From Leptospira noumeaensis (GTDB lineage: Bacteria; Spirochaetota; Leptospiria; Leptospirales; Leptospiraceae): 64,000 bases of DNA. The notes beneath the pieces are model-generated. The model worked only from the letters and a program-made list of their open reading frames with translations, did no database searches and had not been told where the DNA came from. A program made the position numbers and the translations under genes. This document shows positions 1 through 8,259 of this stretch, one piece after another; position 1 is the first letter of the stretch; each line of letters opens with the position of its first letter. Where the stretch lies: positions 186,001 through 250,000 of the forward strand of contig NZ_RQFK01000028.1 of the NCBI RefSeq assembly GCF_004770765.1, in the 5' to 3' direction.

Positions 1-399
1 ATGGCAAATGCGCTCCCTCTCCAAGCTTGGATCATGTTTTTAATGATCTTTCTTTGGACACCGGCACATTTTTGGGCTCTTGCTATCTTTTTAAAAGATG
101 ATTATGAATTTGCAGGGATTCCGATGATGCCTGTTGTGTCCGGAATTGAAAAAACAGTGAATCAAATCTTTCTTTATGCGATTGCCTATTCCATTTCTGT
201 ACTTGGATTTTACTTCGTAGATGAAAGAATGGGATTTTTGTTTTTAGGTTCTGCAATTTTTCTTACTATTTTAATTTTGACCTTCGCTTATTTTTTAAAA
301 CGTTCGAAGGACAAAATACTTGCCAAACGGTTTTTCTTTTTTAGTATCTTTCACTTATTTTTGGTGAGTTTGGCCATCGTCATCGACTCCAAAATCTAG
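1..399 (+). CDS. ctaB: Protoheme IX farnesyltransferase (heme O synthase), C-terminal part
   Basis: The gene is cut by the left window edge; about 132 residues remain. The enzyme transfers a farnesyl group to protoheme IX to make heme O for terminal oxidases and is an integral membrane UbiA-family prenyltransferase. Visible support is the family signature [10 protein letters not shown], followed by [14 protein letters not shown], which matches the conserved second half of CtaB/CyoE, and then three hydrophobic segments up to the C-terminus. The N-terminal prenyl-diphosphate-binding DxxxD region lies outside the window. Neighbouring cytochrome oxidase genes, if any, would lie to the left and cannot be seen. 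Confidence 0.9.
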   Translation: MANALPLQAWIMFLMIFLWTPAHFWALAIFLKDDYEFAGIPMMPVVSGIEKTVNQIFLYAIAYSISVLGFYFVDERMGFLFLGSAIFLTILILTFAYFLKRSKDKILAKRFFFFSIFHLFLVSLAIVIDSKI

Positions 400-444
400 G
401 TTTTTTGATTGATTTGAACTAAAAATCCTGTTTTTCTTCTGCCC

Positions 445-1110
445 ATGAGTATCCTAACACGTTATTTCTCTAAGTCCGATTTGGATGAAATCAAATCAGC
501 GGTTGGTGTTGCAGAATCAAAAACCTCCGCCGAAATTGTTCCCTTTTTTGCTGAATCTTCACACCACTATAAAGAATGGATCTGGTTCGGAGCCTTTCTG
601 ATGGGTGGTTTATTTGGAACTATTTTTTATCTGGTTCAAAGACTGTACGGAATTGTTTGGGGTGGAGAGTCCTTCTTTAGCATTTTATCCGTATGGATTG
701 GCGCAGTCCTTGGGCTAGGTATCACTTCCTTTTTTCCTAAAATCAGAATTAACTTAGTTTCACGAAGCGCCAAACAATACTTTGTCGAACTTAGGGCTAA
801 AGAAGCTTTTTTGGATGAAGAAGTTTTTAGAACCAAAAGTAGAACTGGAATTTTAATTTATATTTCCCTATATGAACATTTTGTCCGAGTATTACCAGAC
901 AAAGAAATTGCAAGAGTCGTTCCAAAATCAGAATGGAATGAAGCAGTTCGTCTCATCATTGAAGGGATGAAATCTGGCAAAAAGAAAGAAGGGATTGTTT
1001 CTAGTATTCTATTCTGTGGAGAATTACTGAACAAATACAATATCCAAAGAGAAAAAGACGATAAAAACGAAATCTCTAACGAAATCCGTGATGGTGGGAA
1101 ATTGATGTAA
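445..1110 (+). CDS. TPM-domain membrane protein
   Basis: A 221-residue protein whose first 35 residues (DLDEIKSAVGVAESKTSAEI) match the start of TPM (DUF477) domains. Two hydrophobic segments near residues 47-65 and 75-97 interrupt the domain, and a charged cytoplasmic-looking tail follows. Bacterial genomes often place such a protein beside a secreted TPM/YgcG protein, as here. The biochemical role of bacterial TPM domains is not settled; those of plants (TLP18.3) are thylakoid acid phosphatases. The stop codon overlaps the start of the next gene (TAATG), so the two are probably translated together. No good Shine-Dalgarno sequence precedes the start. Confidence 0.7.
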   Translation: MSILTRYFSKSDLDEIKSAVGVAESKTSAEIVPFFAESSHHYKEWIWFGAFLMGGLFGTIFYLVQRLYGIVWGGESFFSILSVWIGAVLGLGITSFFPKIRINLVSRSAKQYFVELRAKEAFLDEEVFRTKSRTGILIYISLYEHFVRVLPDKEIARVVPKSEWNEAVRLIIEGMKSGKKKEGIVSSILFCGELLNKYNIQREKDDKNEISNEIRDGGKLM

Positions 1111-2027
1111 TGATGATCAAAACAAAACCTACCAACTCAAATTTTAAATCCATTCTCAGTCTAACGAATCGATTGTTTTTCGTTTTTCTCTTGTTACCTA
1201 CTGTTACAATCATTCATTCTTTTCCTGTTCCCAAACTGGAAAGACGAGTGATGGATCATGCTGGAATTTTATCAGAAGCTACAAAAAATCAATTAGAAGC
1301 AAGCCTCAAACAATTTGAAACAGAAACTTCCAATCAAATTGCAGTGTACACAACACCAAGCCTCCATGATGAAGTGATAGAAGATGTAGCCATTCAAATT
1401 TTTGATGAATGGAAGTTAGGACAAAAATCCAAAAACAATGGAATTCTTTTACTCATTGCACCTAACGAAAGAAAGTTGCGAATTGAAGTCGGTCGTGGCC
1501 TTGAGGGAGCACTCACTGACATTCAGGCCAAACAAATCATTCGTAATGAAATAACACCCAGTTTTAAAGCAAAGGATATGGATGGAGGTGTCACTGCTGG
1601 GGTAAATGCCATTATGGCTGCGATTCGCGGAGAATATGCACCTTCGGAAGATGATGTAAATACCTCTGGAAATGATTCGGATGAAGTTTCATCAGGAATT
1701 GTTGGTGGAATCGCCACATTTTTTTCTCTGTTTGTAGCTGGCTTTGGTGGTTTAGTAGTCACTATTATTGGGATTCTCTTCCTTTATCCTCTGTTAGTTT
1801 TTATCTTTGGAGGGACTTTTGCTCTAATTATCGCAATCGCCCTTTTCTTTTTAGTAATATTTCTAAAAAGAATTTTCGGTCTCGGTCAAGGTGGTGGAGG
1901 CTCTGGAGGATACTATGATGGCGGTGGTTGGTCGAGCGGAAGTGATTCCTGGTCATCTGGTTCTAGCGATAGTTGGTCTGGTGGCGGCGGGGATTCCGGC
2001 GGCGGCGGATCTTCTGGAGATTGGTAA
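1110..2027 (+). CDS. TPM-domain (YgcG-like) protein with Gly/Ser-rich tail
   Basis: A 305-residue protein. A signal-anchor-like hydrophobic stretch lies at residues 20-36, then a complete TPM domain (about 45-175) with typical landmarks: RVMDHAGILS, SNQIAVYTTPSL, NNGILLLIAPNERKLRIEVG and a GLEGALTD segment. Two membrane segments (about 195-250) follow, and the protein ends in a low-complexity tail of Gly, Ser, Asp and Trp. This is the normal layout of the YgcG family, including the glycine-rich end. The first base of its ATG is the last base of the upstream stop, so the pair forms a two-gene operon. A hairpin at 2094-2127 ends the unit. Confidence 0.8.
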   Translation: MMIKTKPTNSNFKSILSLTNRLFFVFLLLPTVTIIHSFPVPKLERRVMDHAGILSEATKNQLEASLKQFETETSNQIAVYTTPSLHDEVIEDVAIQIFDEWKLGQKSKNNGILLLIAPNERKLRIEVGRGLEGALTDIQAKQIIRNEITPSFKAKDMDGGVTAGVNAIMAAIRGEYAPSEDDVNTSGNDSDEVSSGIVGGIATFFSLFVAGFGGLVVTIIGILFLYPLLVFIFGGTFALIIAIALFFLVIFLKRIFGLGQGGGGSGGYYDGGGWSSGSDSWSSGSSDSWSGGGGDSGGGGSSGDW

Positions 2028-2093
2028 CAATATCCAGCTCAAATACTAAAAACCAAATCAGATTTTAGAACTATCACATTACACTTGTTAAAC

Positions 2094-2127
2094 AAATCAC
2101 CTAACAAAAGATACTGTTAGGTGATTT
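2094..2127. terminator. Bidirectional hairpin between convergent genes
   Basis: A perfect 13-bp inverted repeat (2094-2106 and 2115-2127) with an 8-nt loop lies where the plus-strand TPM operon and the minus-strand phosphatase operon converge. It includes the stop codon of the minus-strand gene (2117-2119). There is no long T-run on either side, only a short T-rich stretch after the minus-strand exit, so termination is inferred from geometry and position. Confidence 0.7.
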
Positions 2128-4195
2128 CAATACAAATGAGAGCGGAGTCATCTTTCCAATAGGATTTATCCATTTTTTGGAACAACATAGTTTTAATAGA
2201 AGGAACCAGTTCTTCGAATGGCAAAGTGACGGTTTTCTGGATGACTTCTAATAAATCGCCCCAGGCTTTCGTTCCATCCGATTCATTTAATTCCTCAAAT
2301 AACCCGTCCGTAAACAAAAAGATCCTATCTCCTGATTCTACTTTTGATTCAAAAATTCCATACCGGTAATGTTCTAAAATTCCAATGATAGGGCCTGTGT
2401 TTTCTATAATGGTGGTATTTCCAACTTTCTTCATATGGATTTGATTTTGAACACCACCTCCCGCATAACGAAGAATGCCTTGGTGGAAATCAAAATCCAT
2501 CACGAGAGCTGGAAAATAAATTTGTAAGTCAGCATTTTTATCGTAAAAATGTTGGTTCATATAAAACAACAAATCATTCGGGCGCATAGCAACTGCGGAT
2601 ACACGTTCAAACTCAGATTGGATCATCATGGTATAAAGGGCAGCTTGTAAACCATGACCAGTGGCATCAGCCAGAAAAAAACGATAATAAAAGTCTTGAA
2701 TCCGTTTTATAAAATAGATGTCACCACCAACTTCTGCAATTGGTTTGTATAAAATATCCACTTTCAAATGAGGATCTAATTCTGGAAGTTTGGTAACACT
2801 TTGGATGATAGACTTTGCGAGTTTCATATCCTTTCCAATTTGATCCAATTTACTTTGGAGTTCTATTGTTTTGTCTTTTACCCTTGTTTCCAATCTTTCA
2901 TTTAAATCGGTCAGTTGATTTTGTACTTTTTGTAAGGTTTGGTTTTTATCAGAAAGTTCTATGGCCAAGTTTTCTGCATCCACGAACCCTTTCGAAAAGT
3001 TTCGGGCTATATATACAGATTGAACGAAAAACATAGTAAAAATTCCAAAGTGGATGGTGAGCGGTCCATAAATGACAAGGTTATTTACTAAAATATCATT
3101 GATAAAACTTGCGATAAAGATAGCAAAACTTATGAGAAAATATATAGACCCAGGAAAGGAATCACGGATGGCTCGGATGATGGCAAAAAAAGTGTAAACA
3201 ACTCCAATCAAAGTAAAAATTTGGAACGGTATCATCAAATACGTGTAAAACGATGACCTCGTCACAAGAACGATAAAACAAAAAGCAAAACCTACATATT
3301 TAAGAAATTCATAAGCTAGTCGAGAATAATAAGGTTTAAAAAGTAGATAAACATATCTGGTAAAAATAGGAGTGATTAAAAAGAAACTGAGGTAACTGAG
3401 TTTTAAATGTATTTCCCAAGGTAAGTTTGGAAAAATTTGGATTAAATATTTATTTCCAGTAATGAATACCCGTAGTGCTACTAAAAGACAAGTCAAGGCA
3501 AACCAATAAGTAAAAGGATCTTTTTTCCGGTTCCGATACAGAAACAAATGGTAGATTCCCATAAACAAAATGCTACCAACAAGTAACATATCTCGTAAGA
3601 TATCAGATTCATACTGATGGTGAATTTCAGATGTGTTTCCAATTGTAATTATCTGGGCAGGCCCACCTTTCCTGTGGTGGTAGTTTGAGATTTGCAAGAT
3701 AACGGAAGTTTGGTTTTCTTTCGGGATAAAATCAATGATTCTTGGTCTGTATTCAGGTTTTCCTGTTTGGTAGGAAGTTGCCACCACACCGTTTGATGCC
3801 AACCGAACACCATCAACAAACAAGTTATAGGCGGTTTCCATTTCAGGAACTTTTAAAGAAAGTGGAACCCCTTTTTGTCCATGTTGGATTTCGAGGCTAA
3901 ATGTGGCATACCCATCACCTGCAAGGAAACCGCGATGGAAAAAAGAATCCGACCAGATTCCAGGGACCTTAAAAAAATGTGGTTCCCGAATCGTTTCCAC
4001 AGAGGAAAGTTCCAGTGGGGAAATCAGGAGTCCCGGGTAATACCCCCACTCACCCACAAGTTCTATGGTTTTTGTCTGATCTTTTAAGTACGACTCGGCC
4101 GATAGAACTCCCTTTTCCACTTGGGGAGGCACTTCTTTCGGATTACACGTAACAAGTGCCAAACACCAAACAATCCCGATCCAACGGAAATTCAT
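2117..4195 (-). CDS. DISM-sensor SpoIIE-type PP2C phosphatase
   Basis: A protein of about 692 residues. A lipoprotein-like signal (WCLALVTC) precedes an extracellular 7TMR-DISM sensor region, then about seven membrane helices (near residues 205-410), a coiled-coil linker rich in NQTLQKVQNQL-type heptads, and a C-terminal SpoIIE/PP2C serine phosphatase. Metal-site aspartates are visible in GGDIYFIK, LADATGHG, FTDGLFE and KDDSALI, so it should be active. I place the start at the ATG at 4195: an upstream in-frame ATG at 4267 would overlap the preceding gene by about 50 bp and put 24 polar residues before the signal. Such phosphatases act on phosphorylated STAS antagonists; a STAS gene lies two genes upstream in the same operon. 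Confidence 0.85.
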   Translation of the reverse strand: MNFRWIGIVWCLALVTCNPKEVPPQVEKGVLSAESYLKDQTKTIELVGEWGYYPGLLISPLELSSVETIREPHFFKVPGIWSDSFFHRGFLAGDGYATFSLEIQHGQKGVPLSLKVPEMETAYNLFVDGVRLASNGVVATSYQTGKPEYRPRIIDFIPKENQTSVILQISNYHHRKGGPAQIITIGNTSEIHHQYESDILRDMLLVGSILFMGIYHLFLYRNRKKDPFTYWFALTCLLVALRVFITGNKYLIQIFPNLPWEIHLKLSYLSFFLITPIFTRYVYLLFKPYYSRLAYEFLKYVGFAFCFIVLVTRSSFYTYLMIPFQIFTLIGVVYTFFAIIRAIRDSFPGSIYFLISFAIFIASFINDILVNNLVIYGPLTIHFGIFTMFFVQSVYIARNFSKGFVDAENLAIELSDKNQTLQKVQNQLTDLNERLETRVKDKTIELQSKLDQIGKDMKLAKSIIQSVTKLPELDPHLKVDILYKPIAEVGGDIYFIKRIQDFYYRFFLADATGHGLQAALYTMMIQSEFERVSAVAMRPNDLLFYMNQHFYDKNADLQIYFPALVMDFDFHQGILRYAGGGVQNQIHMKKVGNTTIIENTGPIIGILEHYRYGIFESKVESGDRIFLFTDGLFEELNESDGTKAWGDLLEVIQKTVTLPFEELVPSIKTMLFQKMDKSYWKDDSALICIEIT

Positions 4196-4217
4196 TGAAA
4201 ACGAAGGTTTAACAGTC

Positions 4218-5498
4218 CTACAGGCGGTTCTGAACAGGGATGTACTTTCTTTGGTTTTCGCCCACATATATCTGTTTTGGACGAACTTTTGAGAAGTCTC
4301 CCTTCATCCTTTGTTCTCTCCAGTGCGCAAGCCAACCTGGTAGTCTGCCAATCACTTGCATGACCGAAAACATATTTTTAGGGATTCCCAATGTGTGAAA
4401 TACGAGTCCGGAGTAGTATTCTAAATTAGGATAGAGGAGATTTTCCATAAAATAAGAATCATTCCAAACCACTTCGTCAATTTGAAGTGCGATGTCTTCT
4501 ACTGGGGATAACTTTCTACCTTTATAAAACTCGCGAATGATTTCACGTGCGACCTGGGCACGAGGGCTTACCACATCATATGCCTTTTGTCCAAACCCAT
4601 TGGTTTGAATGTTTAGACCACCACGTTTGAACCTTTCGAAATAATCCTTAACAGGTGTTTTTGTTTTGATGATGTCTTCAATAAGACCAATCGCAGCAGT
4701 AGGACGTCCTCCTTCGCGAGCTCCCCACTGTGCCATGATCCCTGCAGAGATAGAAGCAAACAAATTGGCTTGAGTAGATCCAACCACTTGAACAGCGGTG
4801 TTGGATACATTTTGTTCATGATCCGCATGTAAGATCCACATTTGATTTAATATACGATCAAACTCTTCTGGAACTGTATAATTGTCCGCAGGCATCTTAT
4901 GCATCATATAAAGAAAGTTAGTGCAGTAAGGATTTTTATCTAATGGATACACAAAAGGATGCCCTACTGCATGTTTGTAAGTGAATGCCGCGATTGTGCG
5001 AATTTTTGCAAGTAACCTTGCAATTAAGTCCACACCCATATCTAACTTTTCTTCGTATTCTTCTAAATAATAACTAGAAAGTGAAGTAACCATTACAGAT
5101 AAAACTGCCAATGGATTGGCAACACCAGGAAAACCATCAAAAAGATTTAACATGTCTTCATGGATCATCGAGTGTTTTGAAAGTCGACCAGAGAAGTCAT
5201 TTAACTCTTGTTTGGTAGGGAGATTTCCATAAATTAATAAAAACGAAGTTTCCACAAAAGTGGATTGGTAAGCTAGTTCTTTTAAGTCGTAACCACGATA
5301 AGTTAATTCCCCTTTTTCTGGGTCACGTCTGGACACTTTTGATAAACCAAGTGCTGTATTGAATAAACCTGGATCCACGGTGACGAGGCCGGTTTTTCTA
5401 TAAAAATCGGTTAAGTCGATTCCTTCTTTTCCATCGGTACCAACAATGACCGGTAGTTTATATGTTTTGCCCTTGATGTGGAATTCCACTTCACTCAT
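4218..5498 (-). CDS. Citrate-synthase homologue with replaced catalytic triad
   Basis: A 426-residue protein that aligns over its whole length with type II (E. coli-type) citrate synthase, including the N-terminal beta domain (RRDPEKGELTYRGYDL), ILHADHEQN, and GWLAHWREQ near the end. Compared with E. coli GltA, the catalytic residues differ: His264 is Glu at residue 262 (WGAREGGRP), His305 is Gln at 304 (GFGQKAYD) and Asp362 is Glu at 360 (NLEYYSG). Substrate-binding equivalents His226, Arg314, Arg387 and Arg407 appear kept. It may be inactive, regulatory, or catalyse a different condensation. It probably is not the main citrate synthase. A good ribosome site (AGAGAGG) precedes the ATG. It lies between STAS and SpoIIE genes. 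Confidence 0.85.
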   Translation of the reverse strand: MSEVEFHIKGKTYKLPVIVGTDGKEGIDLTDFYRKTGLVTVDPGLFNTALGLSKVSRRDPEKGELTYRGYDLKELAYQSTFVETSFLLIYGNLPTKQELNDFSGRLSKHSMIHEDMLNLFDGFPGVANPLAVLSVMVTSLSSYYLEEYEEKLDMGVDLIARLLAKIRTIAAFTYKHAVGHPFVYPLDKNPYCTNFLYMMHKMPADNYTVPEEFDRILNQMWILHADHEQNVSNTAVQVVGSTQANLFASISAGIMAQWGAREGGRPTAAIGLIEDIIKTKTPVKDYFERFKRGGLNIQTNGFGQKAYDVVSPRAQVAREIIREFYKGRKLSPVEDIALQIDEVVWNDSYFMENLLYPNLEYYSGLVFHTLGIPKNMFSVMQVIGRLPGWLAHWREQRMKGDFSKVRPKQIYVGENQRKYIPVQNRL

Positions 5499-5554
5499 GA
5501 AAAGACCTCTCTCCCTCCTATCTTATGGAAGGGAAGTTAGGAATCTAGAAGAAT

Positions 5555-5902
5555 TTAGACTTGGGTGAGTGCAGAATTGAGAGAATCGTGGATGAGGACA
5601 AAATCAGTAAGGCCAACAATATCCATGACTTTGCGAAAGTGGGTATTGAGGCCCGCGAACTCAATTTTGCCTTGGTTCTCAGAAGATTTTGTAATGAGGC
5701 TAATGAGAGTGGCAATCCCAGCAGAATTGATATAGGAAGTTTCAGAAAAGTTCAGAATGACGCGACCGCGTTTATCGCTAGGAATGGATTCGTAAGATTC
5801 AACAATCTCTTCTTCGGCTTCGGAAGTGATTTCACCAGAAATATGAATCACAGGGAGGTTTCCCCCATTTTCAAATCCCAACCGAATCTTAAACTCTTCC
5901 AT
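5555..5902 (-). CDS. STAS-domain anti-sigma-factor antagonist
   Basis: A single STAS domain of about 115 residues: a beta strand FKIRLGF, then GGNLPVIHISGEI, the signature VILNFSETSYINSAGIATLISL (read in pieces, with Ser in NSAG as the likely phosphorylation site) and a typical C-terminal helix. Such proteins bind anti-sigma kinases when dephosphorylated. The start is decided by GGAGG at 5909-5913: the second of two adjacent ATGs (5902) has ideal 6-nt spacing, whereas the first (5905) has only 3. The SpoIIE phosphatase in the same operon (2117-4195) is the natural candidate to dephosphorylate it. The matching kinase is not obvious nearby. Confidence 0.88.
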   Translation of the reverse strand: MEEFKIRLGFENGGNLPVIHISGEITSEAEEEIVESYESIPSDKRGRVILNFSETSYINSAGIATLISLITKSSENQGKIEFAGLNTHFRKVMDIVGLTDFVLIHDSLNSALTQV

Positions 5903-5947
5903 CATTAGCCTCCAGGGAATTCCACTGAGAACGCGGGTCAACAAAAA

Positions 5948-6169
5948 TTACGATTTTGATTTTCTTTCTTCCTTCGACAAACGACCAAAAGGTTGTTTGC
6001 ATTTTCTACAAACATAGTACACGTCTGTAGGTGTAGCTGATATTCCGACAAGTCCCATGGCGATCATTCCCCAAGTGGAATACTTCACAACTTTACGTGC
6101 ATTTTCGTCGTCACGAGTGGTCCCACAATCACAGGTGGGTCGATCAGCTTTTTTAATGATTTGGTTCAT
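5948..6169 (-). CDS. Small zinc-ribbon-like protein
   Basis: A 73-residue protein with CDCG near residue 13 and CRKCKQPFG near residue 53, which together give four cysteines suited to binding one zinc. The middle (TWGMIAMGLVGISATPTDVYY) is hydrophobic enough for a single membrane hairpin or core, so the protein may be membrane-associated. A basic tail ends it. I do not recognise a named family. It lies between a cytochrome c gene and the STAS gene, 45 bp upstream of the latter, all on the minus strand. Confidence 0.6.
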   Translation of the reverse strand: MNQIIKKADRPTCDCGTTRDDENARKVVKYSTWGMIAMGLVGISATPTDVYYVCRKCKQPFGRLSKEERKSKS

Positions 6170-6180
6170 AAAGGTAAGTG

Positions 6181-6209
6181 TTCGGTTCCAACCTGTGGAT
6201 GGAACCGAA
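6181..6209 (-). terminator. Hairpin between cytochrome c and zinc-ribbon genes
   Basis: A perfect 10-bp inverted repeat (6181-6190 and 6200-6209) with a 9-nt loop starts about 11 nt after the cytochrome c stop codon and ends 12 nt before the next start. No T-run follows, so it may be a weak or factor-dependent terminator, or an mRNA-stabilising stem that makes the downstream STAS operon partly independent. Confidence 0.5.
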
Positions 6210-6220
6210 AAAGAAGATGA

Positions 6221-6625
6221 TTAGTTTTTAGAAAGGTGTTCCACGTACTTAGCAAGGATGCGGATGTTATCATCACCCAAATGTCCGTAAGCAACCATTG
6301 GAGATCCTTTGATTCCTTCTTTCAAAGTTTTAGTCACACCGGCAGCGGTATTTCCATTTTTCCACTCAGCAGCAGGAGCTTTGTAGTTTCTTGGTTTTGG
6401 ATTTAGGGCAGCAGCAGCAGCTCCGTCACCAGCACCTTTCTCACCGTGGCAAGAAGAACAGTTTTGAAGATAGAGTTCTTCACCTTTTGCAAGTTCAGGA
6501 TCCGCACTAGCGCTAGATTCCGCAGCAGCAGGAACTTCTTCTTTTGGTTTGGAATCGCCACAAGCTACCATCACAAATGCGAAGGAGAGTGCGAAGAGAG
6601 AGACTAAGACTTTTTTTGAGTTCAT
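6221..6625 (-). CDS. Class I c-type cytochrome lipoprotein
   Basis: A 134-residue protein. A signal peptide ends in VMVAC, so Cys22 is probably lipidated. An acidic, Ala/Ser-rich linker (about 25-42) follows, then a mono-heme cytochrome c domain with CSSCH at residues 56-60 and a likely distal Met110 in KGSPMVAYG. It should sit on the periplasmic face of a membrane and carry one electron between respiratory complexes. The ribosome site GGAG lies 6 nt before the ATG. The partner oxidase or reductase cannot be told from this neighbourhood, though a heme O synthase gene lies at the window start. Confidence 0.88.
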   Translation of the reverse strand: MNSKKVLVSLFALSFAFVMVACGDSKPKEEVPAAAESSASADPELAKGEELYLQNCSSCHGEKGAGDGAAAAALNPKPRNYKAPAAEWKNGNTAAGVTKTLKEGIKGSPMVAYGHLGDDNIRILAKYVEHLSKN

Positions 6626-6688
6626 TTCTTACTCCAAGATAAGGTTGGCTCCAGTCTCTCACCCTTCTTGTCTTTTGAAAAGAAGAAA

Positions 6689-7603
6689 TCAATGTTTTTC
6701 TAAAAGATTTGAGACTGCCTTTTCTAAATTTTGAAACTGAAACTCATAACCGGATTTTAGTAATCTTTCAGGAATGACATATTGTCCTTCGGTGATCACA
6801 ACCGATCCTTCACCGTAAAGCGCCTGTATGGCGAAAGAAGGAACCTTAAAAAAGCTAGGTCGATGTAATGTTTTTGCTAGTACTCTTGAAAATTCTTCGT
6901 TACTGACCGGTTCTGGTGATACTAAGTTATAAGCGCCTGACTCTGATTCTAACTGCATTAAGTGTAACATTGCAGAAATAAAATCCATTATATGGATCCA
7001 ACTCATGCCTTGTTTGCCGGAAGCGATGGCACCACCTACCCCGAGTAAAAAAGGAGGAACCATTTTTTCCAAAGCTCCCCCTTTGGGGGATAGAATGATT
7101 CCAGTTCTAAGTAACAAAGTCCGAATTCCCGCTTTTTTCAGTGGAAGCGTTTGGTTTTCCCAATCCACACAAAGTTTGGCAAGGAAGTCGTCCCCTGGTT
7201 CTTTGGTTTCGGAATAAGGAGGATGTACTTCTTCTGACATTCCATAATAACCGATAGCACTTGCGTTTACAAAAACTTTGGGTGGAGACTTTAGATCCAT
7301 CACTCGAGCAACGAGCCCTCTCGTAAAATCAACACGCGATGTTTCGATTAGTTTTTTACGTTCCTCTGACCATCTAACGCCAGCTATTGGCTCACCAACT
7401 AAATTGACGATGGCATCAAGTCCTTCTAAATCTCCGGATTGTGGAAGGATACAAGAAACAAATTCAATTTCTGGATAAGAGGAAAGTTCGGGAGGAAGAG
7501 AACTTTTTCTTGAAAAAAACCGGAAACGATGTCCCAAACGGATCGCAGTTTCGACAAAAGCTTTGCCAATCAAGCCAGTACCACCTAAAATTCCGATTTT
7601 CAT
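6689..7603 (-). CDS. TIGR01777-family NAD(P)-dependent epimerase
   Basis: A 304-residue extended SDR-type protein. The N-terminal GILGGTGLIG is the Rossmann nucleotide-binding loop; NASAIGYYG holds the family's SDR-like Tyr region; GKQGMSWIHIMDF and VSPEPVSNEEF are hallmarks of the YfcH/SDR39U1 family. The physiological substrate of this family is not known. A near-perfect ribosome site (AAAGGAGGT) lies just before the ATG. It is transcribed toward the cytochrome c gene with a 63-bp gap, and diverges from the AAA+/VWA operon at 7678. Confidence 0.88.
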   Translation of the reverse strand: MKIGILGGTGLIGKAFVETAIRLGHRFRFFSRKSSLPPELSSYPEIEFVSCILPQSGDLEGLDAIVNLVGEPIAGVRWSEERKKLIETSRVDFTRGLVARVMDLKSPPKVFVNASAIGYYGMSEEVHPPYSETKEPGDDFLAKLCVDWENQTLPLKKAGIRTLLLRTGIILSPKGGALEKMVPPFLLGVGGAIASGKQGMSWIHIMDFISAMLHLMQLESESGAYNLVSPEPVSNEEFSRVLAKTLHRPSFFKVPSFAIQALYGEGSVVITEGQYVIPERLLKSGYEFQFQNLEKAVSNLLEKH

Positions 7604-7677
7604 TGGACCTCCTTTCGTGTGGGATCATAAAAAAAGAAGTAGCCCATTTTTTTAGTGGGCATAAGTTTTTCTTTCAT

Positions 7678-8259
7678 ATGAGACCTGCCATTGTCCTTCC
7701 TATTACTGTTGCCATATTTTTTGTTCTCTTCGGGAATTATTATCTATTTTCCGGAACAAAAAAAAGTATAAATCAATACAAAGAAAATCCACCGTTCCGC
7801 ATTGAGGACAACACAGGATCTGGAGGCATTCACCTTCTCTTAGACAAAGATACAAAAACAGTTTGGAGAAAGAAACAAAATGGAAATGGAGATTTTGATT
7901 TTTTCTTAGAAATGAAATTATCACATTTTTGGGATGGAAGTCTTTTTTCCCCCAGAGAATTCAAAAATCTGAATGTTTTTGCTTGCCCCGGTGAAAACCT
8001 ACCAACCTTTGAAATACGATTTTTATTACGCGAAAGTATCAACGTAGATAAAGAACTGAGAATGCCAAAAGATGAGTTAACATTTGTTTACCGGTTCGAA
8101 GAAAAAAATAAAACTCAGGTTTCTATTCCGTTATCAAAACTTCCTAAATTCCAAAAAGAAACCAACTACCCAAAAAATATCCATATCCTAACTCCAGAAT
8201 TCAAATTGTTTGCCTCTGCAGGTTGTCTTTCTGAAGTGCAACTGGAAGAAATACCATGA
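7678..8259 (+). CDS. Membrane-anchored protein of unknown function, first gene of the AAA+/VWA operon
   Basis: A protein of about 193 residues starting at the ATG at 7678; earlier in-frame codons run into the divergent gene and lack hydrophobic character. One N-terminal membrane segment (IVLPITVAIFFVLFGNYYLF) is followed by a soluble, probably periplasmic domain rich in beta-type sequence. The only landmarks are two Cys residues (in VFACPGEN and SAGCLSE) and an SSGG-like turn. I do not recognise the family. Its stop overlaps the ATG of the MoxR-like ATPase (ATGA), so it is probably co-translated and may be the membrane or envelope partner of that system. Confidence 0.7.
   Translation: MRPAIVLPITVAIFFVLFGNYYLFSGTKKSINQYKENPPFRIEDNTGSGGIHLLLDKDTKTVWRKKQNGNGDFDFFLEMKLSHFWDGSLFSPREFKNLNVFACPGENLPTFEIRFLLRESINVDKELRMPKDELTFVYRFEEKNKTQVSIPLSKLPKFQKETNYPKNIHILTPEFKLFASAGCLSEVQLEEIP

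Noticed and set aside
4196..4267. Longer start for the SpoIIE phosphatase
   Set aside because: It overlaps the citrate-synthase-like gene and hides the lipoprotein signal.
7641..7660. Hairpin GCCCA/TGGGC before the AAA+/VWA operon
   Set aside because: The stem is 5 bp with a T-rich loop and lies upstream of both divergent genes, so it does not fit a terminator; too short to claim a regulatory element.
7441..7677. Longer N-terminus for the first gene of the AAA+/VWA operon
   Set aside because: It would run across the start region of the divergent epimerase gene and place a long polar segment before the membrane anchor.
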